NCBI RefSeq assembly: GCF_021213805.1
Contig: NZ_JAJQJI010000003.1
Location: 124,001-188,000 of the forward strand
Reading direction: 5' to 3'
Length of the DNA stretch: 64,000 bases
Source of the DNA: Mycobacterium sp. MYCO198283
Lineage (GTDB): Bacteria > Actinomycetota > Actinomycetes > Mycobacteriales > Mycobacteriaceae
Position numbers and translations under genes: made by a program. Positions 1 to 10,243 of this stretch are shown here, one piece after another. The notes under the pieces were generated by a model. It was not told the origin of the DNA. It worked only from the letters and a program-made list of their open reading frames with translations, and did not search any database. Positions within the stretch are counted from its first letter, which is position 1; each line of letters opens with the position of its first letter.

Positions 1-3000
1 GCTGCCCTACCTCATCGGCCTGCTGATCGTCGGCATGATCGTCGCGCTGGTGGCCACCGGCATGCGGCTGATGTCGCCGACCATCCTGTTCTTCCCGTTC
101 GTGCTGCTGCTCGCCGCGACGGCGCTCTACCGCGGCTCGGACACCAAGGTGCGCACCGAGCAGATCGACGCCGAGCGCGCCGACTACCTGCGGTACCTGT
201 CGGTGGTGCGCGACAACGTCCGCGCCGCGGCCGCCGAGCAGCGCGCCGCGCTCGAGTGGTCCCACCCCGAGCCGGCGAACCTCGCGCACGTTCCGGGATC
301 GCGACGGCAGTGGGAACGCGATCCGGGCGACGCCGATCACCTCGTGGTCCGCACCGGCCGCGACGACGTACCGCTCGCGACCGCGCTGCGGGTCACCGAC
401 ATCGCCGACGAGGTGGACCTGGAACCGGTGTCGCACACCACCCTTCGCGGGTTGCTCGACACCCAGCGCACCGTGCGCGACGCCCCGGTGGGCATCGACC
501 TGCGGGCCGTCTCGGCCGTCATGGTGCTCGGGGAGCGCGACGAGGTGCGCGCCGCGCTGCGGGCCTGGCTCGCCCAGGTGATCACCTGGCACGACCCGAC
601 CGTCGTCGGCGTCGCGCTCGCCGGCCCCGACGTGGAGAGCGACGCCTGGTCGTGGCTCAAATGGGTGGCGCACGTCGACATCCCGGGTGAGGTGGACGGC
701 GTCGGGCCGGCGCGGTACCTCACCGCGGACGCCGCGGCGCTGCCGTCGCTGCTGGCGCCGGCGCTGCGCGGCCGCAACGCGTTCACCGGCGGGCGCGACG
801 ACGCGCTCAAGCACCTGGTCGTCATCGTCGACGACCCCGACGCCGACGTCGACGCGCTGTTCGGCCGCACCGGCGTGGCGGGCGTGACGGTGATCGCCCG
901 CTCGACCACGCCGCCGCACCCCGAGCAGTACCCGCACCCGGAGCGGCCGGTCCTGCGGCTGTCGGCGGGCGCCTGGGAGCGGTGGGGCAGCGGCGGCTGG
1001 GAGCCCTACGTCGCCGCCGCCGACACGCTCGCCGCCGACGACGCCCGGCACCTGGCCCGGCGGCTGGCGCGCTGGGACTCCAACCCGCTGCACACCGGCC
1101 TGCGGTCGGCTGCCACCGGCGGCGCCGCCTTCACCACGCTGCTGGGCATCCCCGACGCCGCCGCGCTCGACGTGCCGGCGCTGTGGGCGCCGCGGCGCCG
1201 CGAGGACGAGCTGCGAGTGCCCATCGGCGTCACCGCCACCGGCGAACCGCTGTACTTCGACCTCAAGGACGAGGCGGAGGGCGGCATGGGCCCGCACGGG
1301 CTGATGATCGGCATGACCGGCTCCGGCAAGTCGCAGACGCTGATGTCGATCCTGTTGTCGCTGTTGACCACTCATTCCGCCGACCGGCTCATTGTCATCT
1401 ACGCCGACTTCAAGGGCGAGGCCGGCGCGGACATCTTCCGGCACTTCCCGCAGGTCGTCGCGGTCATCTCGAACATGGCGGACAAAAAGGCGCTCGCCGA
1501 CCGGTTCGCCGACACCCTGCGCGGCGAGGTGGCGCGGCGCGAGCGGCTGCTGCGGGAAGCGGGCCGGCGCATCCAGGGCAGCGCGTTCACCTCGGTGACC
1601 GAGTACGAGAACGCCCAGGCGGCCGGGGCGAGCGGAGCGACGGGGGATGGGCCGGCGCACGACCTGCCGCCGATCCCCACCCTCTTCGTGGTCGCCGACG
1701 AGTTCAGCCTGATGCTCGCCGACCACCCCGAGTACGCCGAGCTGTTCGACTACGTCGCCCGCAAGGGCCGGTCGTTCCGCATCCACATCCTGTTCGCCTC
1801 ACAGACCCTCGACGTGGGCCGCATCAAGGACATCGACAAGAACACGTCGTACCGGATCGCGCTGAAGGTGGCCAGCCCCAGCGCATCTCGGCAGATCATC
1901 GGTGTCGAGGACGCCTACCACATCGAGAGCGGCAAGGACCACAAGGGCGTCGGCTTCCTGGTGCCGGCCCCCGGCGCGGTGCCGGTCAAATTCCGCAGCA
2001 CCTACGTCGACGGCATCTACGACCCGCCGCGCGTCGAGCCCGCGGTGGTGCTGCGTGCGACGCCCGAACCCCGCGAGTTCCCGGCCGGGCGCGTCGAACC
2101 CGAGCCGGAAACCGTGATCGTCAAGGCCGCCGACGCCGGGCCGGCGAGGGTGCCGCAGAAGCTGATCGCCACCATCGGCGACCAGCTCGCGCAGTACGGC
2201 CCCAAGGCGCCGCCGCTGTGGCTGCCGCCGCTCGACGAGCCGATCCCGCTGCCCGGGCTGCTGGCCCGCGCGCAGGTCGCCGAGCGGCAGTGGCGGTGGC
2301 CGCTCGGCGAGATCGACCGGCCCTTCGACATGCGGCGCGACCCGCTGCTGTTCGACGCCACCTCGGCGGCGGGCAACCTGCTCATCCACGGCGGCCCGAA
2401 GTCCGGCAAGACCACCGCGCTGCAGACGTTCGTGCTGTCCGCGGCGGAGCTGCACTCGCCGCGCGACGTCACGTTCTACGGCATCGACTACGGCGGCGGG
2501 CAGCTGCGCGCGCTGGCGTCGCTGGCCCACGTCGGCAGCGTGGCGTCGACGCTGGAGGACGAACGGATCCGGCGCACCTTCGGTGAGCTGACGCAGCTGC
2601 TGCAGCACCGCCACCGGCTGTTCCGCGACCGCGGCGTGCACTCGCTCGAGCAGTTCCGGGCGCGGCGGGCAGCAGAACCGGAACTCGACGACGGCTTCGG
2701 CGAGGTGTTCCTCGTCATCGACAACCTGTATGCGTTCAGCCGCGACAACACCGACCAGTTCACCACCCGCAACCCGCTGCTGGCGACGGTGACCGAGCTG
2801 GTCAACACCGGGCTGTCCTACGGCATCCACGTCGTCGTCACCACCCCGAACTGGATCGAGGTGCCGCTGGCGATGCGCGACGGGCTCGGGCTGCGGCTCG
2901 AGCTGCGGCTGTCCGATCCGCGCGACAGCAACGTGCGGGTCGTCGGGGCGCTGCGCCGGCCCGCCGAGGCCGTGCCGCACGACCAGCCCGGCCGCGGCCT

Positions 3001-3898
3001 GACCATGGCCGCCGAGCACTTCCGGTTCGCCGCACCGCGACTCGATCGCATCGCCGGGATCAACGCCCGCCATCCCGGCATCTCCGCGCCGCCGGTCCGG
3101 CTGCTGCCCACCGACCTGTCGCCGGCCGAGCTCGGGCCGCTTCACCCGGCACCCGAGCAGATCGTCATCGGCCGCCGCGAGACCGACCTCGCGCCGGTGC
3201 GGCTCGACCTCGCCCGCAACCCGCTGGTCCTGCTGCTCGGGGACACCCGGTCGGGCAAGACGACGTTCCTGCGCCACGTCATCCGGACGATCCGGGAGCA
3301 CTCGACGCCCGAGCAGGTGGCGTTCACCGTCGTCGACCGGCGGCTCCACCTGGTCGACGAACCGCTGTTCGCCGACAACGAGTACACCGCGAACCTCGAC
3401 CGCATCACCCCGGCCATCCTCGGGCTGAGCGCGCTGCTGGAACGGCGCCGGCCGCCGGCGGGCCTGTCGCCGCTTGCGCTGCGGGCGTGGACCTATCAGG
3501 GGCACACGCACTACCTGATCGTCGACGACGCCGACCAGATCCCCGACGGCCCGGCGCTCACCGGTCCCTACGCCGGGCAGCGGCCGTGGACCGCCCTGCT
3601 GCCGCTGCTGAGCTCCGCCGCCGATCTCGGGCTGCGGGTGATCGTCACCGCGCGGGCCAGCGGATCTGGGCACGCGCTGCTGACCAACCCGCTGCTGCGT
3701 CGCCTCAACGACCTGCAGGCCACCACGCTGCTGCTGTCGGGCAACCCGCAGGACAGCGCCAAGGTGCGCGGCGTGCGGTTCAGCCGGCTGCCCGCGGGCC
3801 GGGCGGTGCTGCTCGACGAACGCGACGAACCCAGCTACGTCCAGCTCGTCAACCCGCTTGTCGCCGAACACTCTTCACAAGGAAAGGACCACCGCTGA
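1..3898 (+). CDS. eccC3: EccC3, ESX-3 FtsK/SpoIIIE-type ATPase (5' truncated)
   Basis: Motor ATPase of the ESX-3 type VII secretion system; it sits in the inner membrane and recognises Esx, PE and PPE substrates. The reading frame is already open at the first bases, so only a short N-terminus is missing; about 1,298 residues are visible against roughly 1,330 for the family. Two hydrophobic stretches lie at the start. Three nucleotide-binding domains follow, with P-loops GMTGSGKS (near base 1310), GGPKSGKT (near 2390) and GDTRSGKT (near 3240). The first domain also has a VADEF Walker B near base 1695. The stop TGA shares its last base with the PE5 ATG (TGATG), so translation is probably coupled. 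eccA3 and eccB3 must lie to the left of the window. Confidence 0.96.
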   Translation, partial: LPYLIGLLIVGMIVALVATGMRLMSPTILFFPFVLLLAATALYRGSDTKVRTEQIDAERADYLRYLSVVRDNVRAAAAEQRAALEWSHPEPANLAHVPGSRRQWERDPGDADHLVVRTGRDDVPLATALRVTDIADEVDLEPVSHTTLRGLLDTQRTVRDAPVGIDLRAVSAVMVLGERDEVRAALRAWLAQVITWHDPTVVGVALAGPDVESDAWSWLKWVAHVDIPGEVDGVGPARYLTADAAALPSLLAPALRGRNAFTGGRDDALKHLVVIVDDPDADVDALFGRTGVAGVTVIARSTTPPHPEQYPHPERPVLRLSAGAWERWGSGGWEPYVAAADTLAADDARHLARRLARWDSNPLHTGLRSAATGGAAFTTLLGIPDAAALDVPALWAPRRREDELRVPIGVTATGEPLYFDLKDEAEGGMGPHGLMIGMTGSGKSQTLMSILLSLLTTHSADRLIVIYADFKGEAGADIFRHFPQVVAVISNMADKKALADRFADTLRGEVARRERLLREAGRRIQGSAFTSVTEYENAQAAGASGATGDGPAHDLPPIPTLFVVADEFSLMLADHPEYAELFDYVARKGRSFRIHILFASQTLDVGRIKDIDKNTSYRIALKVASPSASRQIIGVEDAYHIESGKDHKGVGFLVPAPGAVPVKFRSTYVDGIYDPPRVEPAVVLRATPEPREFPAGRVEPEPETVIVKAADAGPARVPQKLIATIGDQLAQYGPKAPPLWLPPLDEPIPLPGLLARAQVAERQWRWPLGEIDRPFDMRRDPLLFDATSAAGNLLIHGGPKSGKTTALQTFVLSAAELHSPRDVTFYGIDYGGGQLRALASLAHVGSVASTLEDERIRRTFGELTQLLQHRHRLFRDRGVHSLEQFRARRAAEPELDDGFGEVFLVIDNLYAFSRDNTDQFTTRNPLLATVTELVNTGLSYGIHVVVTTPNWIEVPLAMRDGLGLRLELRLSDPRDSNVRVVGALRRPAEAVPHDQPGRGLTMAAEHFRFAAPRLDRIAGINARHPGISAPPVRLLPTDLSPAELGPLHPAPEQIVIGRRETDLAPVRLDLARNPLVLLLGDTRSGKTTFLRHVIRTIREHSTPEQVAFTVVDRRLHLVDEPLFADNEYTANLDRITPAILGLSALLERRRPPAGLSPLALRAWTYQGHTHYLIVDDADQIPDGPALTGPYAGQRPWTALLPLLSSAADLGLRVIVTARASGSGHALLTNPLLRRLNDLQATTLLLSGNPQDSAKVRGVRFSRLPAGRAVLLDERDEPSYVQLVNPLVAEHSSQGKDHR

Positions 3899-4206
3899 TG
3901 ACGCTTCGCGTCGTACCCGAAGGACTCACCGCCGCCGGCGCTGCCGTCGAGGCGCTCGCCGCGCGGCTGGCGGCCACCACGGCCGGCGCCGCGCCGGCGA
4001 TCGGCGCCGTCGTGCCACCCGCCGCCGACCCGGTGTCGCTGTCGACCGCGGCCGGCTTCTCCGGGCATGGCGCCGAGCACGCGACCGTCGCCACCCAGGC
4101 CGTCGAGGAACTGGCCCGCGCCGGCGTCGGCGTCGGGCAGGCCGGCACCAGCTACGCCACCGGCGACGCGCAGGCCGCCACCGCCTACCTCACCGCACGC
4201 GGCTGA
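3898..4206 (+). CDS. PE5: PE5, ESX-3-linked PE protein
   Basis: Small secreted PE-family protein of 102 residues. PE proteins form a helical hairpin that pairs with a PPE protein and is exported by its ESX system. The start is the ATG that overlaps the eccC3 stop, which gives the expected N-terminus ([10 protein letters not shown]). The C-terminal half ends with a YxxxD/E-type export signal (YATGDAQ). It precedes PPE4 by 39 bases, the usual PE-PPE pair of ESX-3. The protein is Ala/Gly-rich throughout and has no PGRS extension. Confidence 0.93.
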   Translation: MTLRVVPEGLTAAGAAVEALAARLAATTAGAAPAIGAVVPPAADPVSLSTAAGFSGHGAEHATVATQAVEELARAGVGVGQAGTSYATGDAQAATAYLTARG

Positions 4207-4245
4207 GCTCGTGTCTTTCCCCGTCGCTCCGCTCGCCCCGGGATC

Positions 4246-5844
4246 ATGACCGCCCCCATCTGGTTCGCCTCACCCCCGGAGGTGCACTCGGCGCTGCTGT
4301 CCGCCGGCCCCGGCCCCGGGGCGCTGCTGGCCGCCGCGGGGGCGTGGACGACGCTCGCCACCTCCTACACCGAGGCCGCCACCGAACTGACCGCGCTGCT
4401 CGACGCCGTGCACGCCGGCTCGTGGCAGGGGCCGAGCGCCGAACAGTACGTCGCCGCGCATACGCCGTACCTGGCGTGGCTGCAGCAGGCGAGCGGCAAC
4501 GCCGCCGCCGCCGCGGCGCAGCACCAGGCCGCGGCCACGGCCTACACGTCGGCGCTGGCCGCCATGCCGACGCTCGGTGAGCTGGCCGCCAACCACGCGA
4601 TCCACGGGGCGCTGCTCGCGACGAACTTCCTCGGGATCAACACCATCCCGATCGCCCTCAACGAAGCCGACTACGCCCGGATGTGGGTGCAGGCCGCCAC
4701 CACCATGAGCAGCTACCAGGCGGTGGCGGGCGCCGCGCTGGCCGCGACACCGGCGACGCTGCCCGCGCCCACCGTGCTGGCCCCGGGCGTGGGGGAGGCG
4801 GGCGCGGCCGTCGCGAGCCTGCAGCAGGGCGGCGCGCAGGCCCGGGCGGCGCAGTCCGGGCTGGCGCTGCAGAACAGCGACCTCATCTCGCAGCTGCTGC
4901 AGTACTACCTCGACTACACCTATTCGCTCTACGAGCCGATCATCGACTTCCTGCAGGACCCGATCGGCAACACCCAGCAACTGATCGTCGGGCTGCTCAC
5001 CAACCCCGGCCCGACGCTCGTGCAGTACGGACCGTTCCTGTTCGCCGTGCTCTACCAGGTGGTCTCCTGGATCGGCGCCTCACTCACCTATCCGCAGTTG
5101 CTGCTGCAGCCGCTGCTGGCGATCGTGTTGCCCATCGCGATCAACCTCGGTCAGCAGCTGCTCCAGCAGTTGCCGCCACCCGCCGCCGCGCCCGCCGCCG
5201 AACCGGCGCCCGCGCCGCAGCAGGCGCCCGCCCCGGCGCCCCAGGCCGAACGGCAGAGCGGGTTCCCCGGAGCCGGGCTGCCCGCCGGCAGCTCGGCCGG
5301 GATGACGGCGAGCAGCGGGGGCGCCGGCAGCCCCGGTACGTCCGCCACCGCTGCCCCGTCGGCGCCGGCGCCCTCGCCCACCCCCTACGCGGTCCGCGGC
5401 GACGACCCCGGCGAGGGCTCCACCCCGACGCTCACCGACCGCACCGGCGCGACGGCGCCCGCCTCGGACATGGCGGCGTCGTCGGCGGCCGCGGCGGCAG
5501 CGGCCGCGCAGGCACGCCGCCGGGCCCGTCGCCGCCGCGGCGCCGGGGTCAAGGACAGGGGTCACCGCGACGAGTACATGGACCTCGACGCCGGGGCCGA
5601 CTTGCCGCCCGACCCCGCCGACGCGCCGCGCGGCGCCGCCCGCCCCACCACCGGGGCGTCCGAATCCGGCGCCGGCGTGCAGGGATTCACCGGAACCGTC
5701 GCCCGGCCCGGCACCGCGGCCGGCCTCACCACACTCGCCGGCGACCCGTTCGGCGGCGGACCCGTCGAGCCGATGCTCCCCACCACCTGGGATCCCGGCG
5801 CCGACACGTCACCGGACCGGGCGGAAGGGGGCCGCGAGCACTGA
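4246..5844 (+). CDS. PPE4: PPE4, ESX-3-linked PPE protein
   Basis: PPE-family partner of PE5, 532 residues, probably needed for siderophore-dependent iron uptake as known for ESX-3 PE5-PPE4. The PPE motif (FASPPEVHS) lies near residue 8 and a WxG turn (SWQGPSA) near residue 60, followed by the typical helical domain to about residue 180. A hydrophobic region lies around residues 250-300. The last 200 residues are Pro/Ala/Gly-rich with a basic run ([11 protein letters not shown]) near residue 425. The ATG lies 39 bases after the PE5 stop. The C-terminal tail is the variable part of this family. Confidence 0.93.
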   Translation: MTAPIWFASPPEVHSALLSAGPGPGALLAAAGAWTTLATSYTEAATELTALLDAVHAGSWQGPSAEQYVAAHTPYLAWLQQASGNAAAAAAQHQAAATAYTSALAAMPTLGELAANHAIHGALLATNFLGINTIPIALNEADYARMWVQAATTMSSYQAVAGAALAATPATLPAPTVLAPGVGEAGAAVASLQQGGAQARAAQSGLALQNSDLISQLLQYYLDYTYSLYEPIIDFLQDPIGNTQQLIVGLLTNPGPTLVQYGPFLFAVLYQVVSWIGASLTYPQLLLQPLLAIVLPIAINLGQQLLQQLPPPAAAPAAEPAPAPQQAPAPAPQAERQSGFPGAGLPAGSSAGMTASSGGAGSPGTSATAAPSAPAPSPTPYAVRGDDPGEGSTPTLTDRTGATAPASDMAASSAAAAAAAAQARRRARRRRGAGVKDRGHRDEYMDLDAGADLPPDPADAPRGAARPTTGASESGAGVQGFTGTVARPGTAAGLTTLAGDPFGGGPVEPMLPTTWDPGADTSPDRAEGGREH

Positions 5845-5893
5845 CCCGTAACCACCCGACCGGCCACCCGAACACCATCCGAAAGGACACCCG

Positions 5894-6190
5894 ATGAGCC
5901 TCCTCGACGCTCACATCCCCCAGCTGATCGCCGCCGAGTCGGCGTTCGGCGCCAAGACCGCGCTGATGCGCAGCACCATCGCCCAGGCCGAGGAGGCCGC
6001 GATGAGCTCGCAGGCCTTCCACATGGGCGAGTCCTCCGCCGCGTTCCAGGCCGCGCACGCCCGCTTCGTCGAGGTGGCGGCGAAGGTCAACCACCTGCTC
6101 GACGTCGCGCAGGCGAATCTCGGTGAGGCCGGCGCCACCTACACCGCCGAGGACTCCGCCGCCGCCGGCCGCTACGGCACCGCGCTGTAG
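5894..6190 (+). CDS. esxG: EsxG, WXG100-like secreted protein (TB9.8 type)
   Basis: 98-residue ESX-3 substrate that forms a 1:1 heterodimer with EsxH. It has the EsxG start ([11 protein letters not shown]) and two helices. As in other EsxG proteins the classical WXG turn is replaced, here by a SSQAFHMG region near residue 41. A ribosome-binding site (GAAAGGA) lies 8 bases before the ATG. The C-terminal [12 protein letters not shown] carries a YxxxD/E-like signal. It is followed after 28 bases by esxH, so the two partners are co-transcribed. Confidence 0.95.
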   Translation: MSLLDAHIPQLIAAESAFGAKTALMRSTIAQAEEAAMSSQAFHMGESSAAFQAAHARFVEVAAKVNHLLDVAQANLGEAGATYTAEDSAAAGRYGTAL

Positions 6191-6218
6191 AGCCACCCGA
6201 AACACCCAGGGAGACACC

Positions 6219-6506
6219 ATGAGCCAGATCATGTACAACTACCCGGCGATGCTCGCGCACGCCGGGGAGATGAACACCTACGCCGGCGTGCTCGCCGCCG
6301 TCGGCGCCGACATCGCCAGCGAGCAGGCCGCGCTGGCCGGCGCCTGGCAGGGCGACACCGGCAGCACCTACCAGGCGTGGCAGGCGCAGTGGAACCAGGC
6401 GATGACCGAGCTGGTGACCGCCTACCGCGCCATGGCGGGCACCCACGAATCCAACACGCTGTCGATGAACGCGCGCGACGCCGCCGAAGGCGCCAAGTGG
6501 GGCTGA
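6219..6506 (+). CDS. esxH: EsxH, WXG100 secreted protein (TB10.4 type)
   Basis: 95-residue WXG100 protein, partner of EsxG. The family start [18 protein letters not shown] is present, the WXG motif appears as [13 protein letters not shown] near residues 42-54, and the protein ends in AAKWG-like EGAKWG. In M. tuberculosis the complex acts in zinc/iron acquisition and binds host Hrs; the host role cannot be inferred for this organism. The start is the ATG after GGGAGACACC. The stop is only one base from the proposed start of espG3, which suggests translational coupling. Confidence 0.95.
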   Translation: MSQIMYNYPAMLAHAGEMNTYAGVLAAVGADIASEQAALAGAWQGDTGSTYQAWQAQWNQAMTELVTAYRAMAGTHESNTLSMNARDAAEGAKWG

Positions 6507-6507
6507 G

Positions 6508-7344
6508 CTGGTCAACGCAGTCGAGCTGACGGTCGAGCAGGCCTGGTACCTCGCCGAGCAGACCGGCGCCGGGAGCTTCCCGTGGGTCCTGGCGATCACC
6601 CCGCCCTACACCGACGCCACGCAGCGCGGCGCCTTCGCCGCCGCCCGCCGCGACGAGCTGCGGGCGCTCGGCATCGTCGACGGCAACGGCGCCGTGGACG
6701 CCCGGGTGGCGCGGTGGGTCCGCCTGGTCTGCCACCCGCAGCGGTGGCTGGAGCTGCGCTTCGTGGGCCGCTCTCCGAACGTGCTGCGCGGGATCGTCGC
6801 CCGCCGCGGCGACGAGACCGTGGTGTCTTTCCGCAACGCGCAGCTGGTCACGTTCACCGCGATGCGGATCGACCACCCGCAGGCGCTGGTGCCGGTGCTG
6901 GTGGCCGGCCTCGACGGCCGCCCGCCCGCCTGGTGCGCCGAGTTCCGGCTGCCGGCGGCGGCCGGCGCCCGCGCCGACGAGCGGATCCGCGGCGGCGCCG
7001 ACGTCGCCGACGTGCTGGCGTTCGCCGGCGTGCCCGTATCGGCGCGGCCGCTCGCCGAGGCGGTGTTCGCCGGCGACCGCAGCTACGTCGAGGTGGTCGC
7101 CGGGGCCCGCCGCGACGGCGTCGTCGCCACCTCTGAGGTCGGGATGAGCGTGGTGGACACCCCGCACGGCCGACTGGTCGTCAGCGCCGCCCGCGCCCAC
7201 GACGGCGAGTGGATCTCGACCTTCGCGCCCGGCACGCCGCTGGCGATTGCGCGCGCCGCCGAGGCGCTTTCCGCCACGCTGCCCGACGGGCAGTGGTTCC
7301 CCGACACCACCCTGACCCGGGACTTCACCGCCCGCCGGGCCTGA
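6508..7344 (+). CDS. espG3: EspG3, ESX-3-specific PE/PPE chaperone
   Basis: Cytosolic chaperone that binds the tip of ESX-3 PPE proteins and keeps PE5-PPE4 soluble before export. The frame carries the conserved EspG3 N-terminus (NAVELTVEQAW, then FPWVLAITPPY) and ends with WFPDTTLTRDF, as in other EspG3 proteins. This conserved N-terminus begins upstream of the first GTG in frame (6694), and the frame is open only back to 6469. No ATG, GTG or TTG lies between; the best candidate is a CTG at 6508, one base after the esxH stop. That gives 278 residues. Starting at 6694 would remove about 62 conserved residues, so I prefer the CTG. Confidence 0.88.
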   Translation: MVNAVELTVEQAWYLAEQTGAGSFPWVLAITPPYTDATQRGAFAAARRDELRALGIVDGNGAVDARVARWVRLVCHPQRWLELRFVGRSPNVLRGIVARRGDETVVSFRNAQLVTFTAMRIDHPQALVPVLVAGLDGRPPAWCAEFRLPAAAGARADERIRGGADVADVLAFAGVPVSARPLAEAVFAGDRSYVEVVAGARRDGVVATSEVGMSVVDTPHGRLVVSAARAHDGEWISTFAPGTPLAIARAAEALSATLPDGQWFPDTTLTRDFTARRA

Positions 7345-7358
7345 CACGAAAGACACCG

Positions 7359-8786
7359 ATGCCCGACAACACGCTCGCCCACCGCTTCGCCGGCGCCGAC
7401 ACCGCGCTTCCCCTCGTGCGGGTGGCGGTGGTGTCCGACACCCGCCTCGTCGAGCTGGCGCTGCCGGCCGACCTGCCGCTGCGCGAGATCCTGCCCGCGG
7501 TGCAGCGGCTCGCGGCGCCCACCGACCCCGACGAGCCGGCCACCGGCCCCGCCGAACAGCTGAGCCTCGCACCCGTGGGCGGCGCGCCGTTCAGCCTCGA
7601 CGCCACGCTGGACACCGTCGGCGTCCTCGACGGCGACCTGCTGGCGCTGCAACCGGTGCCGCGCGGTCCGGCGGCGCCCGGCATCGTCGAGGACATCGCC
7701 GACGCGGCCGTCCTCTTCTCCGCGTCCCGGTTCCGGCCGTGGGGTGCCGCGCACCTGCAGCGCGGCGCCCGGCTGGCCTTCGCCGGCCTGGTGCTCGCGG
7801 TGACGGGCGGGGCCGTCGCGCAGCACCTGGCCGACGGCGGCATCGCCGGCCCGCTCACCGCCGGCGCCGCCGCGATCGTCACCGTCGTCGCCGCCCTGGT
7901 CGCCGGCAGCCGCTCGCCCGGCGTCGCCGCCGAGCTGTCGGTGCTGGCGCTGGCGCCGGTCGCCGCCGCGTTCGCGCTCGCGGTGCCGGGTGACATCGGA
8001 CCCGCGCACCTCGTGCTCGCCGCCGCCGGCGTGACGGCGTGGTCGCTGATCAGCGTGATGCTGACCGACCGCCGGGTCGCGATCCTCACCGCCGCGGCCG
8101 TCGTCGGTGTCGGCGTGCTGCTCGCCGCGCTCGCCGACACGCTGTGGGAGCTGCGCACGCAGACCGTCGGCGCCGGCGTCATGGTGTTCGCGCTGCTGGT
8201 CACCGTCTGCGCGGCGCAGCTCTCGGCGGCCTGGGCGCGGCTGCCGCTCCCCGCGCTCCCCGCGCCGGGCGACCCCACCCCGTCGGCGCTGCCGCTGCGG
8301 GTGCTGCAGGACCTGCCGCGCCGGGTGCGGGTGAGCGACGCCCACCAGACCGGGTTCATCGCCGGCGCGGTGCTGCTGTCGGTGGCCGGATCGCTGGCCG
8401 TCGTCGCGCCGTCCGCCGCGCCGGGGGCGGTGGCCTGGTACGTCGTCACCGCGGCCGCCGCCGCGTCGGCGCTGCGCGCGCGGGTGTGGGACTCCGCGGC
8501 CTGCAAGGCGTGGCTGTTGGCGCATCCGTACCTGCTGGCGGCGGCGGTGCTCGTCGCCTCGCTCGCCGCCGGCGACCACGGCACCGCGCTCGGCAGCGTC
8601 CTCGCGCTCGCGGTGCTCACCGCCGCGTGGGTGGTCGTGGCGCTGAACCCGCGCATCGCCGCCCCGGACACCTATTCGCTGCCGGCCCGCCGGCTGACCG
8701 GGTTTGCGGCCGCGGCGCTCGACGCGTCGCTGCTCCCGGCGATCGCCCACCTCGTCGGCCTGTTCGACGCCGTCCTGAACCGATGA
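7359..8786 (+). CDS. eccD3: EccD3, ESX-3 polytopic membrane channel component
   Basis: 475-residue core membrane protein of ESX-3. The first 110 residues form the ubiquitin-like cytosolic domain of EccD proteins (VRVAVVSDTRLVELALPADL). After it come about eleven hydrophobic helices up to the C-terminus. The ATG is preceded by a CGAAAGA ribosome-binding site. Its stop overlaps the mycP3 ATG (ATGA at 8783-8786). It belongs to the EccB-EccC-EccD-EccE membrane complex with the neighbouring genes. Confidence 0.95.
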   Translation: MPDNTLAHRFAGADTALPLVRVAVVSDTRLVELALPADLPLREILPAVQRLAAPTDPDEPATGPAEQLSLAPVGGAPFSLDATLDTVGVLDGDLLALQPVPRGPAAPGIVEDIADAAVLFSASRFRPWGAAHLQRGARLAFAGLVLAVTGGAVAQHLADGGIAGPLTAGAAAIVTVVAALVAGSRSPGVAAELSVLALAPVAAAFALAVPGDIGPAHLVLAAAGVTAWSLISVMLTDRRVAILTAAAVVGVGVLLAALADTLWELRTQTVGAGVMVFALLVTVCAAQLSAAWARLPLPALPAPGDPTPSALPLRVLQDLPRRVRVSDAHQTGFIAGAVLLSVAGSLAVVAPSAAPGAVAWYVVTAAAAASALRARVWDSAACKAWLLAHPYLLAAAVLVASLAAGDHGTALGSVLALAVLTAAWVVVALNPRIAAPDTYSLPARRLTGFAAAALDASLLPAIAHLVGLFDAVLNR

Positions 8787-10243
8787 CGCCCCGTTGCACC
8801 GCGAGCGTGCGTGTCTGCACGCCGACACGGCGCGCATACCGGACAACCGCGCACGCTCGCGGCAATCGAGCGCGCACCGTTGTCCGCGCGGGCGCCCTGG
8901 CCGCGGCGATGCTGCTCACCGGCACGCCGGCCGCCGGGGCGATTCCGCCGCCGCGGGCCGACGCCGCCGCCCTGCCCGCCGACCCGGCGCCGGGCGGCGC
9001 GGCCATGGAGCAGCGCACCCAGTGCACGGCCACCTCGCTGCGGCCCGGCACCGACGTGCGCGCGGTCCCGCCGAGCCAGGCGATGCTGGACCTGCCCGAC
9101 GCGTGGCGGTTCTCCCGAGGCGAGGGGCAGACGGTCGCCGTCATCGACACCGGGGTGCAGCCCGGTCCGCGGCTGCCGAACGTCGAGCCCGGCGGCGACT
9201 ACCTGGCCGCCACCGACGGCCTCACCGACTGCGACGGGCACGGCACGCTGGTCGCCGGCCTCATCGCCGGCCAGCCCGGCCCCGACGGCTTCTCCGGCGT
9301 GGCGCCGCGCGCCCGGCTGGTGTCGCTGCGGCAGAACTCGGCGAACTTCGCGCCCCGCGCCACCGGCGGCGACCTAACCGGCGTGCGGATCGCCACCGAC
9401 GTCGCGACGCTGGCCCGCGCCGTCGTACACGCCGCCGACCTCGGCGCCCGCATCATCACCGTCGCGGTCGTCACCTGCCTGGCCGCCGACGAGCAGGTCG
9501 ACCAGGCGGCGCTGGGCGCGGCGCTGCGCTACGCCGCCGTCGACAAGGACGCGGTGATCGTCGCCGCGGCCGGGAACACCGGCACCTCGATCGCCGGCAC
9601 GCAGTGTTCGGCCAACCCCCTGCCCGACGCCGGGCGGCCCGGCGACCCCCGCAACTGGGCGGGCGTCACGTCGGTGTCCATCCCGTCGGTGTGGCAGCCG
9701 TACGTGCTGTCGGTCGGGGCGGTCGGCAGTTCGGGTGCGCCGTCGCGCTTTTCGATGGCCGGCCCGTGGGTCGGCATCGGTTCGCCGGGGGAGAACGTCG
9801 TCTCGGTGTCCAACGCCCCCGGCGGCGGGCTCGCCGACGGCGTCCCCGGCAACGACGGCACGCTGTTGCCGATCAACGGCACCAGCTACGCCGCCGCCTA
9901 CGTCTCCGGGGTGGCCGCCCTGGTGCGCAGCCGCTTCCCCGAGCTGTCCGCCGCCCAGGTGATCGACCGGCTGACCCGCACCGCGCGCCAGTCCGCGCGT
10001 ACGCCGTCGAATCTGGTCGGCGCCGGCACCGTGGACCCGGTCGCGGCGCTCACCTGGGAGCTGCCCGCCCGCGCGGCCGACGAGGCGCCGACCCGCCCGG
10101 TGGCCGCGCCACCCGAGCCCGCGCCCGCCGACGCGACGCCGCGGACCGTGGCGCTCGCCGGTACCGGCGTGCTGGCGGTGGTCGCGGCGCTGGCCGCCCT
10201 GCAGATCCGCGCGATCAGACGACGAAAGGACTTGTCCTCGTGA
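8783..10243 (+). CDS. mycP3: MycP3, ESX-3 mycosin (subtilisin-like serine protease)
   Basis: Membrane-anchored protease that stabilises the ESX-3 complex on its periplasmic side; 486 residues from this start. The catalytic triad is visible: Asp122 in VIDTGV, His153 in DGHGTLVAG and Ser368 in NGTSYAA, with the oxyanion Asn265 in AAGNTG. A signal-peptide-like hydrophobic stretch lies at residues 35-53, and a C-terminal helix (residues about 455-475) is followed by a basic tail. The ATG overlaps the eccD3 stop. The first 30 residues are encoded by a palindromic repeat (8799-8862), are basic and Cys-containing, and do not resemble other MycP3 N-termini. The mature enzyme is unaffected, but the real start could be the internal ATG at 8909. 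Confidence 0.94.
   Translation: MTPRCTASVRVCTPTRRAYRTTAHARGNRARTVVRAGALAAAMLLTGTPAAGAIPPPRADAAALPADPAPGGAAMEQRTQCTATSLRPGTDVRAVPPSQAMLDLPDAWRFSRGEGQTVAVIDTGVQPGPRLPNVEPGGDYLAATDGLTDCDGHGTLVAGLIAGQPGPDGFSGVAPRARLVSLRQNSANFAPRATGGDLTGVRIATDVATLARAVVHAADLGARIITVAVVTCLAADEQVDQAALGAALRYAAVDKDAVIVAAAGNTGTSIAGTQCSANPLPDAGRPGDPRNWAGVTSVSIPSVWQPYVLSVGAVGSSGAPSRFSMAGPWVGIGSPGENVVSVSNAPGGGLADGVPGNDGTLLPINGTSYAAAYVSGVAALVRSRFPELSAAQVIDRLTRTARQSARTPSNLVGAGTVDPVAALTWELPARAADEAPTRPVAAPPEPAPADATPRTVALAGTGVLAVVAALAALQIRAIRRRKDLSS
8799..8862. repeat. Palindromic repeat element at the eccD3/mycP3 junction
   Basis: Perfect 13-bp inverted repeat: CCGCGAGCGTGCG at 8799-8811 and its reverse complement at 8850-8862, around a 38-base loop. 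Inside the loop lies a second small inverted repeat (GTGTC...GACAC). The arrangement resembles short palindromic elements I know from intergenic regions of rapidly growing mycobacteria. Here it lies within the reading frame that begins mycP3. Confidence 0.75.

Noticed and set aside
1799..3871. Long - strand open frame opposite eccC3
   Set aside because: Shadow of the EccC3 ATPase frame, whose P-loops are intact.
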